The notes beneath the pieces are model-generated. The model saw nothing but the letters and a program-made list of their open reading frames with translations. It did no database searches and was not told the DNA's origin. From Phycisphaerales bacterium (lineage in GTDB: Bacteria > Planctomycetota > Phycisphaerae > Phycisphaerales > UBA1924), in contig CP064987.1 in the NCBI GenBank assembly GCA_016699835.1, positions 1,674,001 to 1,738,000 on the forward strand: 64,000 nt of DNA. Reading direction: 5' to 3'. A program made the position numbers and the translations under genes. Positions 49,715 to 58,988 of the stretch are shown here, in pieces (positions within the stretch are counted from its first letter, which is position 1; each line of letters begins with the position of its first letter).

Positions 49715-50938
49715 GTGCGCATTGTCCACTATCTGAAATGGCTCCGTTGGCGCGACGGGGGGACCGTGCGCGCCGTGCTTGATCTCTGCGCCGCACTCGC
49801 CGCCGCCGGACACGAGATCACCATCCTTACCGCCGATGACGAAGCGGCCCCGGCCCACTGGCCCCGTGGTGAACACACTCCCACTACTCTCGTCCCGCGA
49901 TGCGTGCGTCTCCGCGTCTGTGATCGCCTTGCCGAGTGGCGGGGGACACCCACGGACGAAGCAGCATCCGACAGGCCTACCCAGTGGCTCGATCGACCGT
50001 CGCTTGAGATCGCGCGCCGCCTTATCGTCGGCAGCGACGTGCTCCATCTGCATGGCATGTGGGCACCCACCAACCTCCAACTTGCAGGGATCGCCCGTCA
50101 CGTCCGTATGCCATACGTCGTGACGCTCCATGGCATGTTGAAGGACTGGAGCATGCAGAACAGCCCGATGCGAAAGCGGGCATTCCTCTCGATCTTTGGT
50201 CGGCGGTTTCTCCGCCACGCCGCCGCGGTTCACTGCACGACGAACGCCGAACTCGAGCAGAGTTCGCCGAGGGCACCGGGCGCGATCTTCCGTGTCATTC
50301 CATGGTTCTTCGTGCCACCAGCGGTGTTGCCAAGCGTCGAAGAAGCCGCGCGACTGTTTCCGCAGATGGCCGCTGCGAGCCACCGGATCCTATTCCTAAG
50401 CCGGCTGAACACCCAGAAGGGAGTCGACCGCCTGATCCTCGCAGCGGGCGAACTCCGTCGACGTCGAGTGCCGTTTTCTCTCTGGCTCGCCGGCCCCTCG
50501 GACCCTCCAGAATATCAAAATACACTCCAATCGCTCGTTCGTGAACAGGGGATCGAGGACGCCACAACATTCCTGGGTCTGATCCGAGGAGACGATAAGT
50601 GGTCGCTCTACAGACTCGCCGATGTCTTCGTCCTCCCAACCCGCCAGGAGAACTTCGGGTACGTGCTCTTGGAGGCCATGGCGGCGGGCGCACCGGTGGT
50701 CACGACCAAGGGCGCCGACCTATGGCAGGAACTCGAAACCATTGGCGCATGTCGGGTCGCTGACCCCGTCGATCGTCAACTGCCGATCGAGATCGAGAAA
50801 ATTCTCGCTGATCCTGCTGCTGGAGCGCGGCTCTGTGCCGTCGCGACTTCACACGCCGCCCACGGGTATCGTCCTATTCGAATCCTCGCAGACTACGAGG
50901 AGATGTATGGTCGTGTCAGAGCGTCGAAGTTGTCGTGA
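49715..50938 (+). CDS. Glycosyltransferase family 4, paralogue 4 of a tandem four
   Basis: 407 residues from a GTG at 49715 (MRIVHYLKWLRWRDGGTVRA). Motifs: DVLHLHGMWAPTNLQLAGIA, TLHGMLKDWSMQNSPMRKR, LSRLNTQKGVDRLILAAGEL (VHYKK replaced by LNTQK), TRQENFGYVLLEAMAAGAPV and TTKGADLWQELE. It is the most diverged of the four. It converges with the polymerase gene, 10 bp between stops. Confidence 0.86.
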   Translation: MRIVHYLKWLRWRDGGTVRAVLDLCAALAAAGHEITILTADDEAAPAHWPRGEHTPTTLVPRCVRLRVCDRLAEWRGTPTDEAASDRPTQWLDRPSLEIARRLIVGSDVLHLHGMWAPTNLQLAGIARHVRMPYVVTLHGMLKDWSMQNSPMRKRAFLSIFGRRFLRHAAAVHCTTNAELEQSSPRAPGAIFRVIPWFFVPPAVLPSVEEAARLFPQMAAASHRILFLSRLNTQKGVDRLILAAGELRRRRVPFSLWLAGPSDPPEYQNTLQSLVREQGIEDATTFLGLIRGDDKWSLYRLADVFVLPTRQENFGYVLLEAMAAGAPVVTTKGADLWQELETIGACRVADPVDRQLPIEIEKILADPAAGARLCAVATSHAAHGYRPIRILADYEEMYGRVRASKLS

Positions 50939-50948
50939 CGATGAGCAC

Positions 50949-52238
50949 CTAGTGAAACTCGGTGTGGAGTTGCTCAAGACTTTGGTTGTGCTCCGCAGGC
51001 TCTTCGGTCGTGAGTTGCCTACTCCTGGCCGTCTGGATAACCATGTGGAGGATCGAGGCTGAGAATACCAGAAAGACGCTCATCACAGACACACGGGCGA
51101 CGCCATAACCCTCGAAGTTCGAGCCGACAAAGTACGCAAACATGAGCCCGGCGGCTGTGTCCCCCAGGTTTCGCTCGTCCGAATGGAGCGACCATCGAAC
51201 GATGAGGTACTTCAACCACATGACCGCCATGGCGGCGTAGAGCGCCAACATCAGGAGACCCGAACCGACTCCATAAGACGCGACCGCGAGCATGAGTGAG
51301 TTTTCTGACGAGCCCGCGAACGCCGTCCCGTTGCCCATGATCGGGCTATCGCTGGCCGACTCGATCATCCTGGTCCAGGCTCCCGCACGAGTGTTGTCGG
51401 TGGAGACCAATCGATCCGCAGTCAGGACGACACCGAACGATTCCAACAGTTGCAACCCGCCGAACACGCCGATGCCAATAGCCGGAGCGAAGAGAATCAA
51501 TCGGCCGATTCTCGAGTAGAAGACCGCGGCCAGCCCGATCAGACCCATGAGTGCGGAAGTCCGTGACCCCGTCCAGACAATCATGATCCCGCAGGCGCCG
51601 CCGACCAGCGCCCAGAGCAATCTCCATCGGCGCGTACTCTCGTTCACCATCAACCACGAGCACACCGTGAGCGTCATGGCGAGATAGACACCCGCGTGCT
51701 GCGGGTTTCCGAGAAGTCCGCGAAATCGCCCCCCTTGACCCAGGGTCAACCCTGCCCTGTTTACGCCCAACTGAAGAACGACACCCACGGCCCACGCAAG
51801 CCCGACCCAGCCCACGGCTCGCATGCCCGCGCGAACGGATCCCGTAGTCCTGAACATCGCGGGGAGGAGCATGGCCAAGGGCACAATCGAGACGACCGCG
51901 CCCACAACGTTCTCTCCGACCCGAGCGGCCGATCCCTTGTGATATCCGTCGAGGACACCATCAAACATGCCGAGGAGAAGAAAAATCACCGCGACTGGAG
52001 ACCAGTCCGCCATCGTGGTCCGACCAACGTGGACCAGCAACGCGATCACCCCGATCAGCGATAGACCAAAGAATGCCTCGGACCTCGCGGCTTGAACGGC
52101 GTGGAACATCGTCCTCGTCACTTCGCCGTGTCGAGTATCGGACTCTTCAACAATTCCCAACGCCGAAAAGAGCACCATGCCCGCAAAGAGCACGGCGAAG
52201 GCCCCGAGTCGTGACACGACCAAGGCGAGCATTATCAC
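50949..52238 (-). CDS. O-antigen polymerase/ligase-like membrane protein (Wzy_C family)
   Basis: 429 residues with about ten hydrophobic helices, e.g. VSRLGAFAVLFAGMVLFSAL, WSPVAVIFLLLGMFDGVLDG, GLAWAVGVVLQLGVNRAGLT. The periplasmic loop GQGGRFRGLLGNPQHAGVYL, with its conserved Arg/Asn-Pro, is typical of Wzy_C ligases and polymerases. It would join lipid-linked repeat units at the periplasmic face. The frame is open upstream with another possible helix (NNIWILLLGLVGGV) but no good start codon, so the GTG at 52236-52238 is provisional. Confidence 0.8.
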   Translation of the reverse strand: MIMLALVVSRLGAFAVLFAGMVLFSALGIVEESDTRHGEVTRTMFHAVQAARSEAFFGLSLIGVIALLVHVGRTTMADWSPVAVIFLLLGMFDGVLDGYHKGSAARVGENVVGAVVSIVPLAMLLPAMFRTTGSVRAGMRAVGWVGLAWAVGVVLQLGVNRAGLTLGQGGRFRGLLGNPQHAGVYLAMTLTVCSWLMVNESTRRWRLLWALVGGACGIMIVWTGSRTSALMGLIGLAAVFYSRIGRLILFAPAIGIGVFGGLQLLESFGVVLTADRLVSTDNTRAGAWTRMIESASDSPIMGNGTAFAGSSENSLMLAVASYGVGSGLLMLALYAAMAVMWLKYLIVRWSLHSDERNLGDTAAGLMFAYFVGSNFEGYGVARVSVMSVFLVFSASILHMVIQTARSRQLTTEEPAEHNQSLEQLHTEFH

Positions 52239-52474
52239 TCCGCCAACCAGCCCAAGGAGCAGGATCCAGATGTTGTTCGATTCGAGTCCGGGAATGTCTG
52301 TGACTCCTATAGTTGAACGTGCCCACCGGCTAAGTCGGTACCGACACCTTCAGTGTTCCCGGAATCATCGGCATGAACTGCCACCCGGTCGAGCGCCCGA
52401 AGTGGCACTGGCGCTCAAGATAATGCAATTTCTTCTGTGTCGGACCAACCGTGATTCGAACCCGAGGACTCCTC

Positions 52475-53848
52475 ATGACCTGCCGCACGTCATCTGCCAC
52501 GACCATCGCCGCCCTTATCGCGACTAGCGTGCTCCCCTGGGGTATTGCTTCGTGCATTGCGCAACAGGAAGCCGGGACTCAATCCGATGTCGGAGAAACC
52601 GCCACCTCACCAGCGTACGACATCCAGTGGGCTCCGGTTCTGCAGTACCTGCGGTCGTACAGCAATCCATCGACGGCGCCGCAACTGCCCACCGACAACG
52701 TTCCGCTTCGTGCGAACACGATCATCGTCTACGAGTTCGATCTACCGCACGATCTCCGTGAGGGTCCTCACATGGCGGATTCTCCCTCGGCACTCCAGGC
52801 TCTTCGTGATCATGTCCGCGCCTCGGTCGAGCGCCTCATCCCCGACCCGGCCTATTCGGGATATGGCGTGATCGATTGGGAATCGTGGTATCCCCTGTGG
52901 GTTGAGCCGCAACACCGATCCACGACCTATCCCACGATTTGGCCACGTTGGATCGACCATATGCGCACGCAGCGCCCAACGGAGTTGGCCGGGCTTCGCG
53001 GAACCAGCCTCGAAGCCAAGTATCGCGAGTCCTACGACGCGGCCTCACAGGCCATCTTTCTCGCGATGATCGAGACTGCGAAGGAAACACGCCCCAGCGT
53101 CAAATGGGGGTACTACTCATTCCCGAATCCCGTGCTGAGCGGATACACCACGACCAACAACGGAAACAACTTCTGGATGGATCGAAACGATCGACTCGCG
53201 TGGCTCTACAACGCTCAGACCGCGATCTTCCCATGCCTGTACATCCAGAAAAAATCTTTCCCCGAAAGCGTCAGGCTCACGAGGCCAACCCAGGCCCGTG
53301 AATCCGCCAACCTCTCGTTTATCCATACAAACATGACCGAGGCACGTCGGATCGCGGGCGACAAGCCCATCCTCCCCTTTGTGTGGATGCGTTACCACGA
53401 TAGCAATCCGGACTATGGTCTGCAGCCCCTCAACGACTTTGATCTCCAGGTTTCGTTCGAGCGGCCGAAAGAATTCGGCGCAACCGGGATTATTGTGTGG
53501 GAGAGTGTTCAAGATGTTCCCACGTTCAATCTTGTCCGGAACTACATGAATCTCAAGTTCAATCCCCTTGCGCGTCGCATCGGCGACCCCTCCGCGTGGA
53601 CTTCAACTCTCCTCCCGCCCCAGGATGCTCCTCCCGCCTCACCCACACCTGCCCCGGCCATGCTCCGCGCCACGAGGGTCGACGCTGGTGCTGCCTCGAC
53701 AGGGAACTCCTCGGGTGCTGCCGCCACGAGCGGCAACGCCGCCACCCGTTCCTACCGTCGCGAACTCCGTGCCGAACGGCAGTCATCCGCCGGCAATCCA
53801 ACAGCCGCCGAGGCTCGAGCCGCCCTTCGTCGGGCCAATCGACCCTGA
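52475..53848 (+). CDS. Predicted lipoprotein related to GH56 hyaluronidases
   Basis: 457 residues from MTCRTSSATTIAALIATSVL with lipobox IASC at Cys27. The core aligns by eye with eukaryotic hyaluronidases (GH56, beta-1,4-N-acetylhexosaminidase cleaving hyaluronan or chondroitin): GYGVIDWESWYPLW (D134 and E136 match the catalytic Asp-Glu of bee venom enzyme), KWGYYSFPN, RNDRLAWLYNAQTAIFPCLY, EARRI...ILPFVWMRYHD, then FGATGIIVWESVQDV and NLKFNPLARRI. Family disulfide cysteines are not preserved. Start chosen because GAGGA lies about 8 nt upstream; a GTG at 52451 is the alternative. The tail is low-complexity and basic. It ends the polysaccharide locus, suggesting a glycan-cutting role outside the cell. 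Confidence 0.78.
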   Translation: MTCRTSSATTIAALIATSVLPWGIASCIAQQEAGTQSDVGETATSPAYDIQWAPVLQYLRSYSNPSTAPQLPTDNVPLRANTIIVYEFDLPHDLREGPHMADSPSALQALRDHVRASVERLIPDPAYSGYGVIDWESWYPLWVEPQHRSTTYPTIWPRWIDHMRTQRPTELAGLRGTSLEAKYRESYDAASQAIFLAMIETAKETRPSVKWGYYSFPNPVLSGYTTTNNGNNFWMDRNDRLAWLYNAQTAIFPCLYIQKKSFPESVRLTRPTQARESANLSFIHTNMTEARRIAGDKPILPFVWMRYHDSNPDYGLQPLNDFDLQVSFERPKEFGATGIIVWESVQDVPTFNLVRNYMNLKFNPLARRIGDPSAWTSTLLPPQDAPPASPTPAPAMLRATRVDAGAASTGNSSGAAATSGNAATRSYRRELRAERQSSAGNPTAAEARAALRRANRP

Positions 53849-53870
53849 GAAATCTCTCTCTTCCACCTCG

Positions 53871-55310
53871 CTACAGCCCCGCGCCCAACCGCTCCGCCAC
53901 CACGAACGAGAGTTCCAGCGCCTGCTGATAGTTGAGGCGCGGGTCGCACACGCTGCGGTACCGTCCGTCGAGGTCCTCCTCACGGACGTTGGCCATTCCC
54001 CCCACACACTCGGCCACGTCCTCGCCCGTCACCTCAACGTGCAGCCCGCCCAGTGTCGATCCTAAAGCCCGATGCACATCGAGCGTGCGTTCGAACTCGG
54101 CCGTGATGTCCTCGAAGCGCCGTGTCTTGAGACCGCCGGATGTCGTACGCCCATTGCCATGCATCGGATCACAGATCCACAGCACCCGATGTCCCGCGCG
54201 CCGGATCGTGCGAATCAGCCCGGGGAGCACCCGCTCGACCTCCATCGCCCCGAGCCGAGTGATGAGTGTCACCTTGCCGCCCTCCTCGTGCGGGTTGAGC
54301 ACGGCACAGACGCGCACGACCTCCTCCGGCGTCGCCGTCGGCCCGATCTTCACGCCCACAGGATTGCGGATCCCCCGCGCGAACTCAACGTGCGCCCCAT
54401 CCACATGCCGCGTCCGCTCGCCGACCCAGGGCATGTGCGTCGAGAGGTCATAGAACCCCGTGCGTCTTGGCACGCTCCGCGTCGACGCCGCCTCATACTC
54501 CAGCATCAGCGCCTCGTGGCACGTGAAGAACTCCACACGAGCCAGTTCCTCGATCGTCCGCTCCCCCACCGACTCCATCAGTCGCACACCCTCGGCCACG
54601 CTCTCGCGCAGCCGCTCGTACCGCGCCCGGAGTTCCGGCGTCGGCGAGGCATGCCGGAGCGCGGGCAACTCCCAGTTCTCCGGGTGGTGCATGTCCGCGA
54701 ATCCGCCATGCACGAGCGATCGCACGAAGTTCAACGTGGCCGCAGCATGCATGTACGCCCCGACCAATCGCGAGGGGTCCGGTGTGCGGGCCTTGGGCGT
54801 GAACTCGATCGAGTTCACCATGTCGCCGAAGTAACTCGGGAGCGAGACCTCTCGCCCGTCGATCCTCTGCACCTCGACCGCGCTCGTACGGGGTTTGGCA
54901 TACTGCCCCGCGAATCGCCCCATCCGCACGACGGGTCGCTTCGCCCCGCGTGCCAGCACCAGCGACATCTGCAACAGGATCTTCAGTTTCGCCGCGATCG
55001 TCTCAGGCCGGCACTCCTCGATGGACTCGGCACAATCGCCCCCCTGGAGCACGAACCGCTCGCCCCGCTGCGCCTCGTCCAACTGTGATTTGAGCCGCTC
55101 GATCTCCCAACTCGTCACCAGCGGCGGAAGTTGCGCGAGCCGCGACGTCGACTCGCGCAGCGCCCGCGCGTCCTCGAATCGAACAACCTCGGCGCCGGGC
55201 TTCGCACGCCATGAGTCCACGCTCCAAGGCCCAGAATCGCCCCTCTCGGCCCCGTGAAGGCCGATTTTGCTCTCGTGATGCCCGCTCGTGCCCACCCGTG
55301 CGCCTCCCAT
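53871..55310 (-). CDS. 3-deoxy-D-arabino-heptulosonate 7-phosphate synthase, class II
   Basis: First enzyme of the shikimate pathway, condensing PEP and erythrose 4-phosphate. The 479-residue product is a class II (plant/AroH-Mycobacterium type) enzyme: FVLQGGDCAESIEECRPETI, VVRMGRFAGQYAKPRTSAVE, NSIEFTPKARTPDPSRLVGAY, FADMHHPENWEL, and at the end ICDPMHGNGRTTSGG with GGLHVEVTGEDVAECVGG. Length is near the 450-480 of the class. The start at 55308-55310 (MGGARVGTSG) fits the family; an open frame runs to 55547. The class I enzyme family is not related. Feedback regulation cannot be read from the sequence. Confidence 0.96.
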   Translation of the reverse strand: MGGARVGTSGHHESKIGLHGAERGDSGPWSVDSWRAKPGAEVVRFEDARALRESTSRLAQLPPLVTSWEIERLKSQLDEAQRGERFVLQGGDCAESIEECRPETIAAKLKILLQMSLVLARGAKRPVVRMGRFAGQYAKPRTSAVEVQRIDGREVSLPSYFGDMVNSIEFTPKARTPDPSRLVGAYMHAAATLNFVRSLVHGGFADMHHPENWELPALRHASPTPELRARYERLRESVAEGVRLMESVGERTIEELARVEFFTCHEALMLEYEAASTRSVPRRTGFYDLSTHMPWVGERTRHVDGAHVEFARGIRNPVGVKIGPTATPEEVVRVCAVLNPHEEGGKVTLITRLGAMEVERVLPGLIRTIRRAGHRVLWICDPMHGNGRTTSGGLKTRRFEDITAEFERTLDVHRALGSTLGGLHVEVTGEDVAECVGGMANVREEDLDGRYRSVCDPRLNYQQALELSFVVAERLGAGL

Positions 55311-55577
55311 CTCGCGTTCAACCAACGCAGTGTAGTGATCGAGATGAAAGATTTTTTCCCGGAAGATTTCAACTCGTGGGTCCGAGCGGTCGATTCCCAA
55401 GGTCGGATAGGCGGTTATCACTCTTTTTCCGCGGCATCGTGCCGCCAGACCGCCCACCACACGCGAGGCATGGACGCCCGCGAACGGGAACGACCGAGCG
55501 CGTGCTCGGCACCCACACCACCGCCCACGATGGGCACCCTCGAGCATGGAGGCTCGGTCTCAAAGGAGTGATCGATA

Positions 55578-55943
55578 ATGGCTACGACTCGCACGAACAA
55601 GACCCGCACGGCTTCCCGCAAACGCACGACCACCAAGCGTCGCACCACCGCGAAGCGCTCCGCCACCAAGCGCACGACCGCCAAGCGTGCTACAGCCAAG
55701 CGCACCACGGCCAAGCGCCGCACGACCGCCAAGCGGACCACCGCGAAGCGCACGACGGCCAAGCGCACCGCCCGCCGCTCCACCGCCAAGCGCACGACCG
55801 CGAAGCGCTCGGCCACCAAGCGCACCAGCGCGAAGCGTTCCACCGCGAAGCGCACGACGGCCAAGCGCCCCGCCGCCAAGCGCACCTGGGCGAAGCGCGC
55901 CAGCACGGCCCGCTTCTTCTCTACCGCCCGCAAGGCCGCCTAA
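55578..55943 (+). CDS. Histone H1-like, lysine/arginine-rich repeat protein
   Basis: 121 residues, almost entirely short TTAKR-type units (AKRTTAKRTTAKR, AKRSATKRTSAKR), rich in Lys, Arg, Thr and Ala, with a short aromatic end (RASTARFFSTARKAA). The composition and repeats match histone H1-like bacterial proteins (AlgP/Hc-type tails) that bind DNA non-specifically and compact the nucleoid. The ATG at 55578 has AAAGGAG upstream. An intrinsic terminator follows at 55968. Such repeats can be copy-number variable. DNA binding is inferred from composition. Confidence 0.75.
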   Translation: MATTRTNKTRTASRKRTTTKRRTTAKRSATKRTTAKRATAKRTTAKRRTTAKRTTAKRTTAKRTARRSTAKRTTAKRSATKRTSAKRSTAKRTTAKRPAAKRTWAKRASTARFFSTARKAA

Positions 55944-55967
55944 GCGTTCACCAACAGTCAAGCACAC

Positions 55968-56002
55968 GCGGGCGAGTCTTGGACTCGCCCGCGGTCATTT
56001 TT
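55968..56002 (+). terminator. Intrinsic terminator after the histone-like gene
   Basis: GCGGGCGAGTC (55968-55978) and GACTCGCCCGC (55982-55992) pair perfectly over 11 bp with a 3-nt loop and are followed by GGTCATTTTT, a near-complete U-tract. It lies 25 bp past the stop codon. Confidence 0.9.
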
Positions 56003-56049
56003 GAGATTCATCACTCTCAGCCACGACGATGCCGATACGTGGCACACAC

Positions 56050-58773
56050 TCAACCCGTGGGCAACGCATCCTGCCCCAACCCCACGTCATCGGCGTCGTT
56101 CCATCCCATCGACTCGCGCTCGCCCATGCCGTTCATGGACACTCGTCCATTTTCGCGAAGCGCCACGCCGCGATTCGTACGTGACGACCGCACGCCATGC
56201 GTCCCGAGTGTCTCGCGAGTGATGCCCTGGCGAGCGAGCGCCTCGTGGTGGGCGGCCACGTGGACCTCCCAGAAGTGCTCGAACGAGCGCTGCATCGAGT
56301 ACTTCTGCATCGACTCGTGGGCCGCCTCGCCCATCCGCGCGAGACGCTCACGGTCCGAGAAGAGTTCGACGAGGCGATCGACCCACGCGCCGGCGTTGTC
56401 GCCGGGGAGCACATGCCCCGTCACGCCGTCTTCCACGACCTCCTTGGGCCCGCCCTGATCCGAGACCAGAACGCCAATCCCCGAGGCCTGCGACTCCATC
56501 ACAACCTGTCCCAGCGTGTCCGTCAGAGACGTGAACGCGAAGAGATCGCACGAGGCATAGACCTTCGAGAGGTCCTCGCCATGCTTGAACCCCAGGAACC
56601 GCGTGCGCGTCCCCTGGAGTTCCTCCTCCATCGTCTTGCGATACGGCCCGTCGCCCACGATCACTAGTTCCGCCTTGATTCCCTTCGCCTTGAGCCGCCG
56701 ATCCGCCTCACGCCACACCTTGCTCAAGAGCGGCATGTTTTTCTCGACGCTCACGCGGCCCACGAACAGCGCCCGGAGCGTCTGCGGATCGCCCAGCGAG
56801 GCCCGATCCTTGAATCGCGGATGGAACTCCTCGACCCGAATGCCCGGCATCAAGGGCAGCACCGCATCACGCTTGATTCCCAGGTTCGCCAGAGCGTCCA
56901 CATAGTCCCGGCTCCGCGTGAAGATCGAGCGGAAGGGCGCGTAGAACCCCTTCATGAACTTCGAGCAGAGCCACGTGAGCGCCTCGTCCTCGAAGAGGTG
57001 CTCGATGTATGCCGGGAAGTCCGTGTGGTACACGCCGACCACCGGCACCTTCAGCATCTTTGCCGCCACGTATCCCACGCACCCCACCGGGCCCGGCGTC
57101 GAGATGTGCACCACGTCAGGCTGATTCTGGTCCAGCCAGCGCAGCATCCGCGTGAGCGGCGGGACCACGATCTCCAGGTTCTCGTACTTCGGCATCGCCG
57201 TCGCGAAGATCGGCGCAAAGTTCACGATGTTCTTCTGCTGAGGCAACTCGAAACGCGTGCTCGTAAGCACCGTCAAGTCACGCCCCGTCGCGTTCGCCTG
57301 ATCCGCCGCGTTGCGGATGAACCGCGACACGCCGTTCACGTCTCCGAGCGTGTCCGTGAACAGAACGACTCTCATCGGACGCTCCATGACGCTCGTCCCG
57401 TTCCCCGGCCTGACCGACTCGTGCTCGATGCGATCCACGAAGGGGCGCTCCTTGTTCTGGTGGAACATGCTGAAGACATACGGCACCTGGGCCAACTCAA
57501 CCATGAGCGCCGAAGATATCCCGTTCACGATCTCGCGAACCCGACGATCCTTGATCCCCTCTATCACGCCCGCGGCCAGGGCTTCCTGAACCGCCGACAC
57601 GACACCGTCAGTGAAAGACGCCATCTCGTCGTGACTGGCCATCGCGCTCCCTCGGCCCAGGTCGCGACCGCCCAACGCCTCTCTGATCCCAGGATGGGCC
57701 GCCAGCCCCGCCGAGACCGCCGGTACGAGTGCCTCGAACAGCCCCGAGAACCGGGGCTTCCCGCGGCGCCACGAGACCTTCTGCCGGATCGCGTCGAAGA
57801 GCAATGCCGCCTTGCTCGGCGATGGAACCTCAACGCCAGAAAACCGCAGCAGCACGCTCGCCCGTTTCCTCGCGATCGGGCGAAGGTGCGGCACGATCCG
57901 ACGCGCGGCATACTCAGCCCCCACGCTCGCCAACTGGTGCGCGAGCAGCGCCGAGTGCCCCACCTCGCCACCGACCCTGCTCCGGCCGGCCATGATCTCG
58001 CGAAGGAACTCCTTCGGCCCCATCTCGCCATCTCGAGGCAGGTCCACTTCCGTCCACGTCCGCCCGATGTTCAAGAGCGCGTGATCGTCCGAACCACCCG
58101 TCTTCCCCTTCTCCCAGATCCGAGGCCAGTGGATCGTCAGCCCGTGCTCCTGCGTCAGGCGATGGATTCGCCCGGGCGTCAAGGCCGACAGATACGCCTC
58201 CAGCCCGCGCCGATGCGTGCCGCTGTGCGCCCCGTTCAAGATCTCCCAGCCTTTGAAGAGGAGCGCACACCGATCCAGGTGCCACCGGGACAACGCCGAG
58301 TGCTGCATATAGAGCGGATGGGCGAACGAGTGGGCCAGGTTCCTCTCGTGGAGCCACGCGGCAAAGGCGTACACGTCATGCCGAAGCCCGAGTCTCTCGA
58401 TCTCTTCGTGCCACTCGGGCGTCAGGCCCCAGACTAGAACGTGCAGTTTACACCCATCCTCAGGAAAAACGACCGTGACCTCTTCTCCCACGATCAGGTG
58501 GTCAAATCCTCGTTCGACCAAGGACATCGCCCCATCAATCGTGTCGTGATCCGTGATCGCGACCAGATCCATCCCGCGAGCCATGGCCTGTGCGTACACC
58601 AACTCCGGCGGCGAGTACGACTCCGGACACCCAATCCACCCTAACGCCCGGACCGCCGGTCCATTCGACGCTGAAGAATGACAATGGGCATCCACTCGAA
58701 TCGTTCGTGTGAACAAATCCCCCAAATCGGCAGGAGACTGATGCTTCTGGCTTGCGCTGTCGGAAATCGTCAT
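56050..58773 (-). CDS. Fusion of a PHP-type phosphoesterase domain with a family 4 glycosyltransferase
   Basis: 907 residues. The N-terminal half is a PHP domain with DAHCHSS (residues about 28-34), TDHDTIDGA and later HPLY and NGAHSGTHRRG, giving the metal-binding His/Asp set seen in PHP phosphoesterases and polymerase-linked PHP domains. From about residue 470, MRVVLFTDTLGDVNGVSRFI, HISTPGPVGCVGYVAAK, VYHTDFPAYIEHLFEDEALT, LRALFVGRVSVEKNMPLLSKV and SLTDTLGQVVMESQASGIGVLV form a complete GT4 of the GDP-mannose/sulfoquinovosyl-type (SQD2, MgtA) group. A protein that both hydrolyses a phosphate ester and transfers a sugar, for instance in lipid glycosylation, is plausible but untested. Confidence 0.85.
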   Translation of the reverse strand: MTISDSASQKHQSPADLGDLFTRTIRVDAHCHSSASNGPAVRALGWIGCPESYSPPELVYAQAMARGMDLVAITDHDTIDGAMSLVERGFDHLIVGEEVTVVFPEDGCKLHVLVWGLTPEWHEEIERLGLRHDVYAFAAWLHERNLAHSFAHPLYMQHSALSRWHLDRCALLFKGWEILNGAHSGTHRRGLEAYLSALTPGRIHRLTQEHGLTIHWPRIWEKGKTGGSDDHALLNIGRTWTEVDLPRDGEMGPKEFLREIMAGRSRVGGEVGHSALLAHQLASVGAEYAARRIVPHLRPIARKRASVLLRFSGVEVPSPSKAALLFDAIRQKVSWRRGKPRFSGLFEALVPAVSAGLAAHPGIREALGGRDLGRGSAMASHDEMASFTDGVVSAVQEALAAGVIEGIKDRRVREIVNGISSALMVELAQVPYVFSMFHQNKERPFVDRIEHESVRPGNGTSVMERPMRVVLFTDTLGDVNGVSRFIRNAADQANATGRDLTVLTSTRFELPQQKNIVNFAPIFATAMPKYENLEIVVPPLTRMLRWLDQNQPDVVHISTPGPVGCVGYVAAKMLKVPVVGVYHTDFPAYIEHLFEDEALTWLCSKFMKGFYAPFRSIFTRSRDYVDALANLGIKRDAVLPLMPGIRVEEFHPRFKDRASLGDPQTLRALFVGRVSVEKNMPLLSKVWREADRRLKAKGIKAELVIVGDGPYRKTMEEELQGTRTRFLGFKHGEDLSKVYASCDLFAFTSLTDTLGQVVMESQASGIGVLVSDQGGPKEVVEDGVTGHVLPGDNAGAWVDRLVELFSDRERLARMGEAAHESMQKYSMQRSFEHFWEVHVAAHHEALARQGITRETLGTHGVRSSRTNRGVALRENGRVSMNGMGERESMGWNDADDVGLGQDALPTG

Positions 58774-58988
58774 AGGTCAGCCTCCAGCATGGCCTTAGAC
58801 TCCGTTCTCGACACGTACATCCATTTGAACGGCTCAATCATCGGCGCGCCGGTCGCCAAAGCAACGTAGGCCCAGGGATCACAACCCAAGGTTTCTCATG
58901 GGCTTGATATACCCTGCATGTGATCCGAATATTTCTGCATAGTCATTAACAACGAATCCACAAACAGACTGGTTGGTATACTTCCTGT

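Noticed and set aside
54072..55088. A 338-codon plus-strand open frame
   Set aside because: Antisense to class II DAHP synthase; Arg/His-rich shadow.
56821..58437. A 538-codon plus-strand open frame
   Set aside because: Antisense to the PHP-GT4 fusion, which has clear motifs.
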